From: Eilatimonas milleporae
Lineage (GTDB): Bacteria > Pseudomonadota > Alphaproteobacteria > Sphingomonadales > Kordiimonadaceae
Length of the DNA: 64,000 nucleotides
Direction of reading: 5' to 3'
NCBI RefSeq assembly: GCF_003688555.1
Contig: NZ_REFR01000016.1
Span: forward strand, 1 to 64,000
Positions within the stretch are counted from its first letter, which is position 1; each line of letters starts with the position of its first letter. The position numbers were made by a program, and so were the translations under genes. Below the pieces are notes generated by a model. That model was not told the DNA's origin. It did no database searches and saw nothing but the letters and a program-made list of their open reading frames with translations. Shown piece by piece: positions 1-7,669 of the stretch.

Positions 1-95
1 GTATTGCAACCCGATATGACAAACTGGGCTCCACCTTTCTGGCAATGGTGAAGATAGCCGCAATACGCCTGCGCTTGAGAGCTTATGAGCCTACA
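1..95 (+). pseudogene. IS5-family transposase, C-terminal remnant, interrupted by IS3 element
   Basis: Reading from base 3 gives a frame ending in TRYDKLGSTFLAMVKIAAIR followed by LRLRAYEPT. This is the characteristic C-terminal tail of IS5-family DDE transposases (YDK, then hydrophobic helix, then LR-x-YE). The frame is cut after ACA at 93-95 by the IS3-family element. Immediately beyond the right target repeat the same frame resumes as GCC TAG (1330-1335), giving a plausible native end T-A-stop. The start of the gene lies outside the window. The family call rests on a short stretch and is moderately sure; the continuation across the IS3 element is inference. Confidence 0.6.
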
Positions 96-123
96 TGGAC
101 CTGTCGCGGTTTGATGCCGCTCC
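96..123 (+). repeat. Left terminal inverted repeat of the IS3 element
   Basis: Begins TGGACCTGTCGCG and continues to a GCCGC block that is shared with the right end. Its partner lies at 1299-1326 in reverse complement; about 21 of 28 positions agree. Confidence 0.88.
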
Positions 124-158
124 TTTGATAGCATTTACTTTAGCAAAGGAGACGAACT

Positions 159-434
159 ATGGGACTGAAACGAACGGATGAATTCCGGGTTGATGCGGTG
201 CGGATCGCGCTGACGAGCGGGCTTACAAGGAAGCAGGTAGCGTCAGATTTGGGCGTTGGTCTGTCAACGCTGAACAAGTGGGTAGCTGCGTATCGCGACA
301 CCGACGTGGTATCCGACAAGGACTTGGACCTTGCCTGTGAGAATGAGCGGCTTCGACATGAGAACCGCATTCTCAAGGAGGAGAGGGAGATCTTAAAAAA
401 GGCAACGCAGTTCTTCGCGGGCCAAAAACCATGA
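159..434 (+). CDS. IS3-family transposase OrfA (helix-turn-helix subunit)
   Basis: This 91-residue protein is the DNA-binding half of an IS3-type transposase. The N-terminal part (RTDEFRVDAVRIAL, then QVASDLGVGLSTLNKWV) is a typical IS3 OrfA helix-turn-helix. The C-terminal part, rich in E, L and K (ENERLRHENRILKEEREILKK), is the leucine-zipper-like segment. The ATG at 159 follows a good AAAGGAG ribosome site. The heptamer A-AAA-AAG at 395-401 lies in the zero frame and would permit -1 slippage into orfB. The family call is secure. Confidence 0.92.
   Translation: MGLKRTDEFRVDAVRIALTSGLTRKQVASDLGVGLSTLNKWVAAYRDTDVVSDKDLDLACENERLRHENRILKEEREILKKATQFFAGQKP
395..401 (+). promoter_or_regulatory. 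Programmed -1 ribosomal frameshift heptamer A AAA AAG
   Basis: The codons read TTA AAA AAG in the orfA frame, so the heptamer is exactly phased as X-XXY-YYZ. Slippage here would enter the orfB frame and yield the OrfAB fusion, as is established for IS3 elements. Phasing is directly visible; use in vivo is inferred. Confidence 0.7.
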
Positions 435-1288
435 GGTTTCGCTTTATAGAAGAACACCGCACTGCCTTTTGCGCAAATCGCATGTGTGACGTTCTAGATT
501 TCAGGCCCCGTGGCCTGCGTGCCTATCGCCGTCGCCCGGCCAGCCAAAGGCAACGAACCGACATGATCGTTCTGGCGCACATCAAGAAACAATCTCGTCT
601 CAGCTTGAGCAGCTACGGCCGTCCGCGCATGACCGAATAATTGAAAGAGCTTGACCTTAGTGTTGGCCATCGCCGCGTTGGGCGTTTGATGCGCGAGAAT
701 GGCATACGGGTTGAAAGATCGAAGAAATACAAGGTGACGACCGACAGCAACCATGCCTTCAATATCGCGCAGAACCTGCTGAACCGGAACTTCGCAGCGG
801 ATAAACCAAACCAGAAGTGGGCGGGAAATATCAGTTACGCCTGGACGCACGAAGGCTGGCTATATCTCGCTGTCATTCTCGATCTGCATTCAAGACGGGT
901 CATCGGCTGGGCCGTCAGCAACCGCTTGAAGCGTGATCTGGCGGTCCGGGCGCTCGATATGGCCATTGCCTTGAGACAGCCTCCGAAGGGCTGCATTCAT
1001 CATACGGATCGCGGCAGCCAATACTGTTCACACGACTACCAGAAAATCCTGCGTCAGCATGGCTTCGAGGTGTCGATGAGTGGAACAGGAAACTGTTACG
1101 ACAACGCAGCCGTTGAAACATTCTTCAAAACGATCGAAGCAGAACTGATTTGGCGAAGGTCATGGAAAACGCGCCGTGAAGCAGAAGTGGCCATCTGCCG
1201 GTACATCAATGGCTTCTACAACCCGCGCCGGCGACACTCTCCTTTGGGCTGGAAAAGCCCGCTCGCTTTCGAACGGAAAGTAGCCTAA
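431..1288 (+). pseudogene. IS3-family transposase OrfB (DDE integrase), disrupted
   Basis: This is the catalytic half of the IS3 transposase. The frame from 431 runs to a TAA at 638-640 after GRPRMTE and then continues in the same frame from 641 to 1288 with KELDLSVGHRRVGRLMREN. One substitution therefore appears to have created an internal stop, probably GAA to TAA. The integrase core is otherwise full length. The second Asp (HTDRGSQY) and the Glu (DNAAVETFFKTIEAE) of the DDE triad are present. The first position reads KWAGNISY, where family members have Asp (KWxGDIxY), so the catalytic Asp looks replaced by Asn. Two independent lesions make this a dead copy unless complemented in trans. Confidence 0.85.
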
Positions 1289-1298
1289 ACGAGCACTA

Positions 1299-1326
1299 AG
1301 GGCGGCAAAATAACGCGACAGGTCCA
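1299..1326 (-). repeat. Right terminal inverted repeat of the IS3 element
   Basis: The reverse complement begins TGGACCTGTCGCG, matching the left end at 96. It is followed directly by the ACA target duplicate at 1327-1329. Confidence 0.88.
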
Positions 1327-1331
1327 ACAGC

Positions 1332-2181
1332 CTAGTCTCGGCATTGATGGATTGGATTGAGCCTGAACCTTTCGGGTTCTTTTGTCCACATTTTGCAGAT
1401 GTATTCGTAGGGTGTCAGTCCACGTAGCGTTTTCAAGCGGCGCGCATAGTTATAGGTATTGATGAATGTTTCCAGGTGCCTTTTGAACTGGTCATGGTCA
1501 GCATAATGATACCGCTTAACAGTCGCTTCCTTGATAGTTCGCTTCATGCGTTCGACTTGTCCGTTTGTCCACGGATGCTTCACCTTCGTTAGCCTGTGTT
1601 CGATCCCGTTCTCTTGGCAGCGCATGTCGAACATATGCGTCATATACCGCGCAGTCGGTCCGTCTTTATATCTCGGCGGAAACGTAAATTGGATACCGTT
1701 GTCGGTTAGAGCCGTATGAATTTTATAGGGAACCGCTTCAATCAAGTCCTCCAGGAATGCTGACGCGGAGGACCGCCCCATTTTGTGAACGGCCTGGAAG
1801 AATACGAACTTAAATGTTCGATCAATCGCAACATAAAGATATAGTTTGCCTTCCTGTGTGCTAACCTCGCCGATATCGATATGAAAATCAGCCGATCGGG
1901 TAGGCCTTGAACTTTTGCTTTGCAGGCTTGTCATGCTCAACGTCCGGCAAGCGCGATATGCCGTGGCGCTGTAAACAGCGGTGTAAAGCAGAACGGGTTA
2001 AATGTGAGATTGTCGATTGCAGGGCGTAAAGGTAATCATCCAGCGGTAAAAGCGTGTGTTTGCGAAAGACGACGATAATCGTTTCTTCTTCAACCGTCAG
2101 AACTGTGGAGCGCACCTCCTTCGGGTCCGTCTTAAGGTCTGACACGGCCGTATGCTTCTTCCACTTGGCGACCGTCTTAGG
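1332..2181 (-). pseudogene. IS481-type transposase, N-truncated and frameshifted
   Basis: Two minus-strand frames together encode most of an IS481-family DDE transposase. The upstream frame carries TVAKWKK, STVLTVEEETIIVVFRKH, then LHRCLQRHGISRLPDVE and KFKAYPIG. It then meets TGA where relatives read YFHIDI. The downstream frame resumes with FHIDIGEV, LTDNGIQFTF and WTNGQVERMKRTIKEATVKR. Comparing the two frames suggests one extra G near 1890. The catalytic residues (HIDI, LTDNG, QVER) are all present but split. The N-terminal helix-turn-helix expected before VAKW is missing and is replaced by an unrelated receiver-like sequence. The C-terminus runs into the IS5/IS3 junction. Confidence 0.75.
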
Positions 2182-2370
2182 CTCAGGCATCTGGTAATCG
2201 ACGATCAGAATGGTTGGATCATTGGAGCTCAACTGGGAAAAGTAGGCGTATGGATTGGTGAAGTTTTTTGGCTGATAGCCCTGAGCTTCCCAGAAACGTG
2301 CAATGAATTTGCGCTCGACTTCATCTCCTCCTGAGGGCACCATTTCCAGCATAAAACTGGAAACGTTCAT
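2182..2370 (-). pseudogene. Receiver-domain-like fragment fused to the IS481 remnant
   Basis: The first 60 or so residues of the minus-strand frame do not look like a transposase. They read ERKFIARFWEAQGYQPKNF, then FSQLSSNDPTILIVDYQMPE. This has the pattern of a CheY-like receiver: an acidic N-terminal cluster, an amphipathic helix, then a beta strand ending in the phospho-acceptor Asp within IVDYQMP. The remainder of the domain after MPE is missing, and the IS481 sequence begins there. The best explanation is a response-regulator gene cut by the IS481 insertion and later decay. The receiver call is by eye only. Confidence 0.4.
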
Positions 2371-2427
2371 CGCCAGTCCTATAGTGCTGATTGTTGGTAT
2401 CGGCTGAATGCTTGGACAGGGTCTATC

Positions 2428-2817
2428 ATGAGCGTTGAAGTCACCTATCTGGCCTATGCGGGTCTGCTGGCAGTGGCACAGCTGATTCTCATGGCTATCC
2501 CTGTCAATCTGCAGCTTGGAACCGGATACACCGGCGGGCCGCGCGATACGGAACGGTCACCGACCGGTATGGCCGGACGTTTGCACAGAGCCTTTGGCAA
2601 TCATATGGAAGGTCTCATTCTGTTTACCGCCGCGGTCGCGGTGGTGGAGCTGGCGTCGGCCAATACACTCGGGACGGCCCTGGCGGCACAGATCTATTTC
2701 TGGGCGCGGGTCGCGTATGTCCCGGCTTATGCGAGTGGGCTTCCCTATCTGCGTTCGGCGATCTGGGCCGCCGGGTTTTTCGCGCTGCCCTACATGCTGC
2801 TGACGGCTTTGCTGTAA
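2428..2817 (+). CDS. MAPEG-family integral membrane protein
   Basis: This 129-residue protein has four hydrophobic helices and the family pattern of small eicosanoid/glutathione-metabolism (MAPEG) membrane proteins. Visible features are NLQLGTGYTGGPRD near residues 27-40, RLHRAFGNHMEGLILF near 51-66, and ARVAYVPAYASGLPYLRS near 92-110. The length is normal for bacterial members. The substrate is unknown; family members act on glutathione conjugates or hydroperoxides in the membrane. It stands alone directly after the transposon remnants. The ribosome site before the ATG is weak. Confidence 0.82.
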   Translation: MSVEVTYLAYAGLLAVAQLILMAIPVNLQLGTGYTGGPRDTERSPTGMAGRLHRAFGNHMEGLILFTAAVAVVELASANTLGTALAAQIYFWARVAYVPAYASGLPYLRSAIWAAGFFALPYMLLTALL

Positions 2818-2969
2818 AACGGCCGCCATATTTCCGCACTGTCGAAGCCCGCGTTTCTTTCCCGTATTCGGTTTACCTTTGATCGCCGTCAACGCGGCCG
2901 CCGGCAAACGATGCTATATGCCCCAAAGGCATCATATGGATGCACTACGCGGTAGGGGAGAGTGTCGGC

Positions 2970-3458
2970 ATGGACACACTGATTGTCTATTATTCACGCA
3001 CGGGTACAACGCGGACGCTGGCAAAGGCCCTGGCCGCTGCCCTTCAAGGCGATATCGCTGAAATAGAATGCATGAAATACCGACCGGGAGATTTGCGATA
3101 TTTTCTGGCAGGGTATCACAGTGTGGCCGGAAAACTGCCGGACATTGCCGTGCCGCCCTTTCCGCGCAGCCATTACGATCTCGTTCTGGTGGGTACGCCC
3201 GTATGGACAAGCCATCCGGCCCTGCCGGTGCGCAGTTTTCTGACGCAAGGGGGACTGCCGTCCCTGGAAAGAGTGGGTTTTTTCCTGACGCATGACGGTC
3301 ACGGGAGCCTGTCGCGCGCAGTTGATGAAATGGCTGCCCTGGTGGATGTCCCCGTCGCGGAAACCCTTTCCTTGACGGGGGCCGAGGTCAAAAGCGAAAC
3401 GCTTGCGCAGTCAGTTGCCTCTTTCGCGGAAACGCTGAATGCCCGGGAGTATGCCTGA
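2970..3458 (+). CDS. Flavodoxin-like protein
   Basis: This 162-residue protein starts with MDTLIVYYSRTGTTRTLAKAL, the FMN-phosphate-binding loop of the flavodoxin fold. DLVLVGTPVWTSHPALPVRSF near residues 71-91 and FFLTHDGHGS near 106 are the second and third flavin-contacting regions. The ATG at 2970 is chosen over an upstream frame extension because GGGGAG lies about 8 bases before it. Such stand-alone flavodoxin-fold proteins are usually quinone or flavin reductases or unassigned electron carriers. A specific role cannot be given. Confidence 0.8.
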   Translation: MDTLIVYYSRTGTTRTLAKALAAALQGDIAEIECMKYRPGDLRYFLAGYHSVAGKLPDIAVPPFPRSHYDLVLVGTPVWTSHPALPVRSFLTQGGLPSLERVGFFLTHDGHGSLSRAVDEMAALVDVPVAETLSLTGAEVKSETLAQSVASFAETLNAREYA

Positions 3459-3511
3459 ACAGGGCGGACATCATAAGCCGGGACACGCTACCGAGAGGGG
3501 AGGGTGCGGCG

Positions 3512-3721
3512 TTATTTTTTGTCGCGGACGATCGGCACCAGCATGTCGCCCCATGCCCCCTTTTCATGATAGCGCCATGTGCGAATCAGCTCTACCGACA
3601 GGCCGAGGTCAACCATCGCCATGACGGAGTTATTGAGCCGGTGCAGGTCGTTCGCCATACGCTGAAGCGCCTTTTCCTGCTCGGGGGTCATGTCGGTTTT
3701 TTCGCCGTCAGTCTCGGTCAT
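3512..3721 (-). CDS. Small hypothetical protein
   Basis: This is a 69-residue soluble, charged protein beginning MTETDGEKTDMTPEQEKAL. The middle is helical (MANDLHRLNNSVMAMVDLGLSVELIRTWRYH) and the protein ends VPIVRDKK. The ATG at 3721 is preferred because AAGGA lies just upstream; a longer open frame to 3808 exists but lacks such a site. It is convergent with the flavodoxin-like gene and divergent from the nuclease-like gene. No family is recognised with confidence. The conserved-looking helix and good ribosome site make it a likely real gene. Confidence 0.55.
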   Translation of the reverse strand: MTETDGEKTDMTPEQEKALQRMANDLHRLNNSVMAMVDLGLSVELIRTWRYHEKGAWGDMLVPIVRDKK

Positions 3722-3842
3722 TGGCTGGTCCTTGCATTGGTCGAAGATAAGGGGAGGGCGTAACACTCTGGACAGTGCAACCATAAGGCGCCCATTCTGA
3801 CCTGACAAGGCGGAAGCCCGCCGTCACATCAGCCGCATACCC

Positions 3843-4775
3843 ATGATGCACATGCCCGCCAATTTATGTCATATCATCCTGATCTTATTATGTTTGGCCG
3901 GTGTCCCGAGTGACCTCTACGCGGATTCTGCGGGGCCACGTCCCTGGCCGGCAGAAACGGGTCTCACACCCTGCGGAAGCGGATATGCGGAAGCTGTCAC
4001 GGGTGCCGGGCATTTGCGGCTGGATGATGGATCGACGGTCCGGCTGGCGGATATCAAACTGCCGGAATTATGGCCGGAAGGCGGACCCGGCACCACCTGG
4101 CCCGGCGCCGAAAATGCCCATGAGAGGCTGACGGCTCTTTCGCGTGATTCTCTGAATTTTTTCTGTTTTGACGGTGACCGCAGGCATGACCGGCACGGTC
4201 GGCGGCTGGCACATATATCGACCGCTACCGGTCTTTGGCTGCAACAGACGTTGCTGACGCAAGGCATGGCCTTGTTGTCGCCGACACCGGGCAGTTGTCC
4301 CTTGTTGGGCGATCTGTACATGGCGGAAGATACGGCCCGGCGGATTGAGCGCGGCCTTTGGCGGCTGCAGGCATACAGAGCCCGTGATGCCAACAAACCG
4401 GACAGTGTCCCGAACGGACATTTTATAATCCTGTCAGGTCAGGTCGCTGATGTCAGTCTACGGCGTGGCTGGGTCTATGTGAACTTTGGCGATAACTGGC
4501 GCAGTGATGTCACCCTGGACATACCGGCCGGGGTTGCAAGAAGCTGGCGCAAACAGGGGTTTGACCCGGTAAATCTGAAAGGCCGGCACATCGAGGCGCG
4601 TGGCTGGAGTGATTGGCGGTGGGGTCCGCGCTTGCTTGTCAGGGCAATGGGTCAGATTCGACTGGCTGCGATTGCTGACGGCTCCTATCCAGCCGAAAGC
4701 CCCGCAGCGGCAGGGTCGGGTATACGCCGAACCAGTGCGGTTTTCAGTTTGCCAAGAGCCTGTGCTTCCAGCTGA
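3843..4775 (+). CDS. Secreted thermonuclease-like (SNase-fold) protein
   Basis: This 310-residue protein has an N-terminal signal-like segment (HIILILLCLAGVPSDLYA), predicting export. Residues about 53-180 resemble the staphylococcal-nuclease fold: GHLRLDDGSTVRLADIKLPE, then FCFDGDRRHDRHGRRLAHI, then a GLWRLQAYR helix. The DRHGR-LA pattern is typical of bacterial homologues. A C-terminal beta-rich extension follows (SGQVADVSLRRGWVYVNFG to LLVRAMGQIRL), as seen in many alphaproteobacterial relatives. The gene runs 91 bases past the end of the convergent rpoH gene, so the last 30 codons are shared antisense. Catalytic activity is not assured. Confidence 0.72.
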   Translation: MMHMPANLCHIILILLCLAGVPSDLYADSAGPRPWPAETGLTPCGSGYAEAVTGAGHLRLDDGSTVRLADIKLPELWPEGGPGTTWPGAENAHERLTALSRDSLNFFCFDGDRRHDRHGRRLAHISTATGLWLQQTLLTQGMALLSPTPGSCPLLGDLYMAEDTARRIERGLWRLQAYRARDANKPDSVPNGHFIILSGQVADVSLRRGWVYVNFGDNWRSDVTLDIPAGVARSWRKQGFDPVNLKGRHIEARGWSDWRWGPRLLVRAMGQIRLAAIADGSYPAESPAAAGSGIRRTSAVFSLPRACASS

Positions 4776-5566
4776 CGCACCCTTTCCTTGGAAATGCCGA
4801 GACGCTCGCCAAGGGCTGCCAGGGTTTCCCCTTTTTCACGCAGGCGGCGTTCACGAATGATATAGCTTTCCCGCTCGGACAGGCTGCGCATGGCATCGTG
4901 GATCAACGCCGTCCGGCGATGGCCGTCATGGGTGGTCATGACCTGTTCGTCCGGAAGCGGAGCGTCACAGACGATAAGTTCCTGCCATTCCTGCATGCTG
5001 TCATCGCCGACAGGCGCGTTCAATGACCGGTCGACACCGGACAGGCGGCCTTCCATGGTTTCGACATCGCGTGTTTTCACGCCGAGTTCATCGGCGATGC
5101 GGCGCCTGGCTTCGAATGACAGGGGACGCTCGGTCGGCATATCGAGCCTGGCTTTCAGACGTTTCAAATTGAAGAAGAGAGCCTTGTGGGCCGCTGTCGT
5201 ACCGGTGCGTACGATCGACCAGTTGCGCAAGACAAAATCCTGAATGGAGGCACGGATCCACCAGCTGGCGTATGTGGAGAAGCGGACATCGCGATCAGGT
5301 TCGAAACGATAGGCGGCTTCCATGAGACCGATCACGCCTTCCTGAATCAGATCCGCCACCGGCAGACCGTAATGGCGGAAACGGCTTGCCGCGGCAATCA
5401 CCAGACGCAGGTAGGATTCGGTCAGACGTTTCAGCGCGCGCTCGTCCGCGCCTTCACGCCATGCCCTTGCCAATTCCAACTCCCGTTCGCGGGACAGCAT
5501 GGGGGCCTTCATGGCATGGCGGATAACCCTGCGATCATCACCGGATACCCAGTTGGTACGTGACAT
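4685..5566 (-). CDS. rpoH: RNA polymerase heat-shock-type sigma factor (RpoH family)
   Basis: This 293-residue protein is a sigma-70-family factor of the sigma-32 type. Region 2 is clear (LPVADLIQEGVIGLMEAAYR, then FSTYASWWIRASIQDFVLRN and WSIVRTGTT). The sequence HKALFFNLKRLK corresponds to the RpoH-box segment of heat-shock sigmas. Region 4.2 is LAALGERLGISKERVRQLEAQ, the -35-binding helix-turn-helix. The ATG at 5566 has GGGGAGA 7 bases upstream; an extension to 5638 has no such site. Alphaproteobacteria often have two rpoH copies, and which of them this is cannot be decided here. It follows carD on the same strand after a terminator, so it is probably transcribed on its own. Confidence 0.9.
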   Translation of the reverse strand: MSRTNWVSGDDRRVIRHAMKAPMLSRERELELARAWREGADERALKRLTESYLRLVIAAASRFRHYGLPVADLIQEGVIGLMEAAYRFEPDRDVRFSTYASWWIRASIQDFVLRNWSIVRTGTTAAHKALFFNLKRLKARLDMPTERPLSFEARRRIADELGVKTRDVETMEGRLSGVDRSLNAPVGDDSMQEWQELIVCDAPLPDEQVMTTHDGHRRTALIHDAMRSLSERESYIIRERRLREKGETLAALGERLGISKERVRQLEAQALGKLKTALVRRIPDPAAAGLSAG

Positions 5567-5629
5567 ATCCGTATCTCCCCTTAACGCAACTATAGGAAAT
5601 ACGCGCCTGAAAACTGCCCGGATCAATTT

Positions 5630-5650
5630 TTCTGACAAAAATTGTCAGAA
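5630..5650. promoter_or_regulatory. Perfect 9-bp inverted repeat upstream of rpoH
   Basis: TTCTGACAA at 5630-5638 and TTGTCAGAA at 5642-5650 are exact reverse complements separated by AAA. The repeat is 64-84 bases before the rpoH start. It could be an operator or a short hairpin. A TATAGT box lies between it and the gene on the minus strand. Function is inferred only from position. Confidence 0.45.
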
Positions 5651-5668
5651 TTTACGGGATGGGTATAA

Positions 5669-5701
5669 AAAACCCCGTTGAATCAAATCCAACGGGGTTT
5701 T
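5669..5701 (-). terminator. Rho-independent terminator after carD
   Basis: A perfect 12-bp stem (AAAACCCCGTTG and its complement) with a 9-base loop lies 35 bases beyond the carD stop. On the minus strand it is followed by a T-run. It separates carD from rpoH. Confidence 0.88.
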
Positions 5702-5735
5702 CACAGTCAGGTGGATATGAGTTGAAATCGTCGTT

Positions 5736-6239
5736 TCAGGCGGCCAGTTCTTTTTCCAGCCGAACGATGGCGTCCGCCTCTTCGATATTTTCAACAGCCG
5801 CAAGTTCGCGGGCCAAACGGCCGAGCGCCGCATCGTAAATTTGCCGTTCGGAATAGGATTGTTCCGGCTGGTCATCGCCCCGGTGCAGATCCCGCACAAC
5901 TTCGGCAATGGAGACCAGATCACCGGAATTGATCTTGGCCTCGTATTCCTGGGCGCGCCTGCTCCACATGGTACGCTTGATGCGGGCTTTGCCTTTCAAC
6001 GTTGTGAAGGCTTCCTTCATGGTGGCGTCGTTCGACAGGCGGCGCATGCCGCTGCCGGCAGCCTTGTTCGTCGGCACGCGCAGGGTCATGCGCTCCTTTT
6101 CAAAACGAATAACGTAAAGTTCCAGCGTCAGACCGGATATTTCCTGGGTTTCAAGCTCGCTGATCCGGCCTACACCGTGTTTGGGATAAACAATGTAATC
6201 TCCGACGGAAAAAGGATGAGTTTTTGATTTGGCAGCCAT
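5736..6239 (-). CDS. carD: CarD/CdnL-family RNA polymerase-binding regulator
   Basis: This 167-residue protein contains the CarD N-terminal RNA-polymerase-interaction domain (FSVGDYIVYPKHGVGRISEL to LRVPTNKAAGSGMR, residues about 10-65). A helical C-terminal DNA-binding domain follows (RIKRTMWSRRAQEYEAKI, then SIAEVVRDLHR and SYSERQIYDAALGRLARE). It stabilises open promoter complexes, notably at rRNA promoters, in the families studied. The ATG at 6239 has AAGGAC upstream. Its nearness to fdxA and rpoH is a common alphaproteobacterial arrangement. A strong terminator lies downstream. Confidence 0.93.
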   Translation of the reverse strand: MAAKSKTHPFSVGDYIVYPKHGVGRISELETQEISGLTLELYVIRFEKERMTLRVPTNKAAGSGMRRLSNDATMKEAFTTLKGKARIKRTMWSRRAQEYEAKINSGDLVSIAEVVRDLHRGDDQPEQSYSERQIYDAALGRLARELAAVENIEEADAIVRLEKELAA

Positions 6240-6814
6240 AACCGTTTTAAGTCCTTCTTGTGTATAGCCGTGCCAGTGGAGCAGCGTCATTTAAGGCCCG
6301 GCCCTGGATCGGCTGTGCCCCCTGGCAACGTGGTACAATGCGGTTTGGACACGGACTGCCTGCAACCCTGTCCGAGCATTTTGGCGGAAAACGCCTATCG
6401 GCTTCTTGTCTGCCGATATTGTTTTGGCACACAAAATGTACCAATGGCGTATGGCGGTCCGCAACAAAACGCAAAACGCCGCATGGACCATTCATCCTTC
6501 CCGTGTGCGGGAAGGGATGTCGGCCATCGCCACGTTTCATGACAGTGTTCAGCAACCCAAATGATGTTCAGCCGCCCTTGCCGACAACCGAGTATCGTCT
6601 TTCAAGCCGCAGTTGGTGCCGGTTCAGGATTACGGCCCTGATCAGCACACATGTATGCGTTTGTAACATATTTGACTCAAAAAAGACAGACGAAAGTCTC
6701 TCGCTGAGGCTGCATCGGCGAGGTGCTGAAACGATAAACAGGGTAATGGGTTAACCGCAGAGCAAAAAATACTGCCGGGCCTGTTTCCGCAGTCTGCCCC
6801 GTGTCTGAACGGAT
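6240..6814. other. Intergenic region between fdxA and carD with no recognised gene
   Basis: This 575-bp stretch must hold the minus-strand promoter for carD. Open frames on both strands here look random in composition and lack ribosome sites. An AT-rich part at about 6650-6690 contains TTGACT followed by poly-A and could be a promoter or a small RNA start. I see no convincing RNA fold by eye. Confidence 0.4.
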
Positions 6815-7150
6815 TTAACCGCCCTGCCCGGGATTGGGGGAGAGGAATTCTTTCTTGCCTTCCTTGCCCTGCCAGTCGTCGGCGTCGGCGGGCGGTTCCC
6901 CCTTAACGGTGATATTGGGCCATGTCTCGGAATATTTGGTGTTGATTTCCAGCCATTCCTCAAGCCCGTCTTCCGTGTCGGGCAGGATGGCTTCGGCCGG
7001 GCACTCCGGTTCACAAACACCGCAATCGATACACTCATTGGGATTGATGACCAGCATGTTTTCACCTTCGTAAAAACAGTCGACCGGACAGACCTCAACG
7101 CAGTCCATAAACTTGCATTTGATGCAGGCCTCGGTCACCACATAGGTCAT
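6815..7150 (-). CDS. fdxA: 7Fe ferredoxin (3Fe-4S/4Fe-4S), FdxA type
   Basis: This 111-residue electron carrier has two cysteine clusters: [18 protein letters not shown] at residues about 8-25 and [12 protein letters not shown] at about 39-50. This matches bacterial 7Fe ferredoxins of the FdxA type. A family-typical C-terminal tail follows ([20 protein letters not shown]). The ATG at 7150 has AAGGAGA upstream and is chosen over the preceding GTG. It sits between carD and the S4/helicase pair, a conserved neighbourhood. The redox partner is unknown. Confidence 0.95.
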   Translation of the reverse strand: MTYVVTEACIKCKFMDCVEVCPVDCFYEGENMLVINPNECIDCGVCEPECPAEAILPDTEDGLEEWLEINTKYSETWPNITVKGEPPADADDWQGKEGKKEFLSPNPGQGG

Positions 7151-7360
7151 CACTTGTCTCCTTGATCAAATCAGGGGCTGCGCCGAGTATATCAGGACGA
7201 ACTGGTGACAGTGTCTGAATTTTGCCCGGACATGCATCTTTCCAATTGCGGGTTTATGCACAAAAGGATGGACCAGGGCAACGGGTTTAGATACCCGGCC
7301 TTTGCATGCCTTTCATGCGGTGCCTGTCAGGATGGCGCCGGATGTCGGCCGGTCCGGATA

Positions 7361-7669
7361 TCAAAGCTCGCGGTAGAGGGTGCGTGCCTCTGCCGCGGGG
7401 CCGCGCCGGGTTCCGATTTTCAGAACTTCAAGAGCCCATACCTTGTGCCCGAGGGCAAAGGTCAGGATATCGCCCGGTGCGATGCGGCGGGCAGGTTTCT
7501 CGGTGCGGTGCCCGTTGATGCGCACACCATTTTGTACACATATCCGGCCCGCCAGGCTGCGTGTCTTGATGATAGGGGCATGCCACAACCACACATCCAG
7601 CCGCTGTGAGGATGTCGGTTCGCCATCGGGCGGGCTTTTTGCGATTTTATCAGCGGGCTTTTTTGTCAA
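7361..7669 (-). CDS. S4-domain RNA-binding protein (Hsp15-like)
   Basis: This protein of about 102 residues carries a small S4 fold: QRLDVWLWHAPIIKTRSLAG, then GVRINGHRTEKPARRIAPGD, then LALGHKVWALEVLKIG-like strand endings. Members bind structured RNA; Hsp15 binds stalled 50S subunits. The frame is open upstream inside the helicase gene. The most credible start is TTG at 7669 with AAGGA a few bases before it, giving a 20-base overlap with the helicase stop at 7650 and suggesting translational coupling. The start codon is uncertain; the domain is not. Confidence 0.85.
   Translation of the reverse strand: MTKKPADKIAKSPPDGEPTSSQRLDVWLWHAPIIKTRSLAGRICVQNGVRINGHRTEKPARRIAPGDILTFALGHKVWALEVLKIGTRRGPAAEARTLYREL

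Larger units (their letters stand above)
96..1326 (+). mobile_element. IS3-family insertion sequence, complete ends, 1231 bp
   Basis: The element is bounded by imperfect inverted repeats whose first 13 bases, TGGACCTGTCGCG, match exactly at both ends. It is flanked by ACA at 93-95 and ACA at 1327-1329, a 3-bp target duplication as expected for IS3. Inside are orfA and orfB in the usual -1 overlapping arrangement with an A6G slippery site. The ends are intact, but orfB carries a stop codon and an altered catalytic residue, so the copy is probably not self-mobile. Confidence 0.9.

Noticed and set aside
6258-6754. Plus-strand frames in the fdxA-carD gap
   Set aside because: Two overlapping frames exist, both with random composition and no ribosome site.
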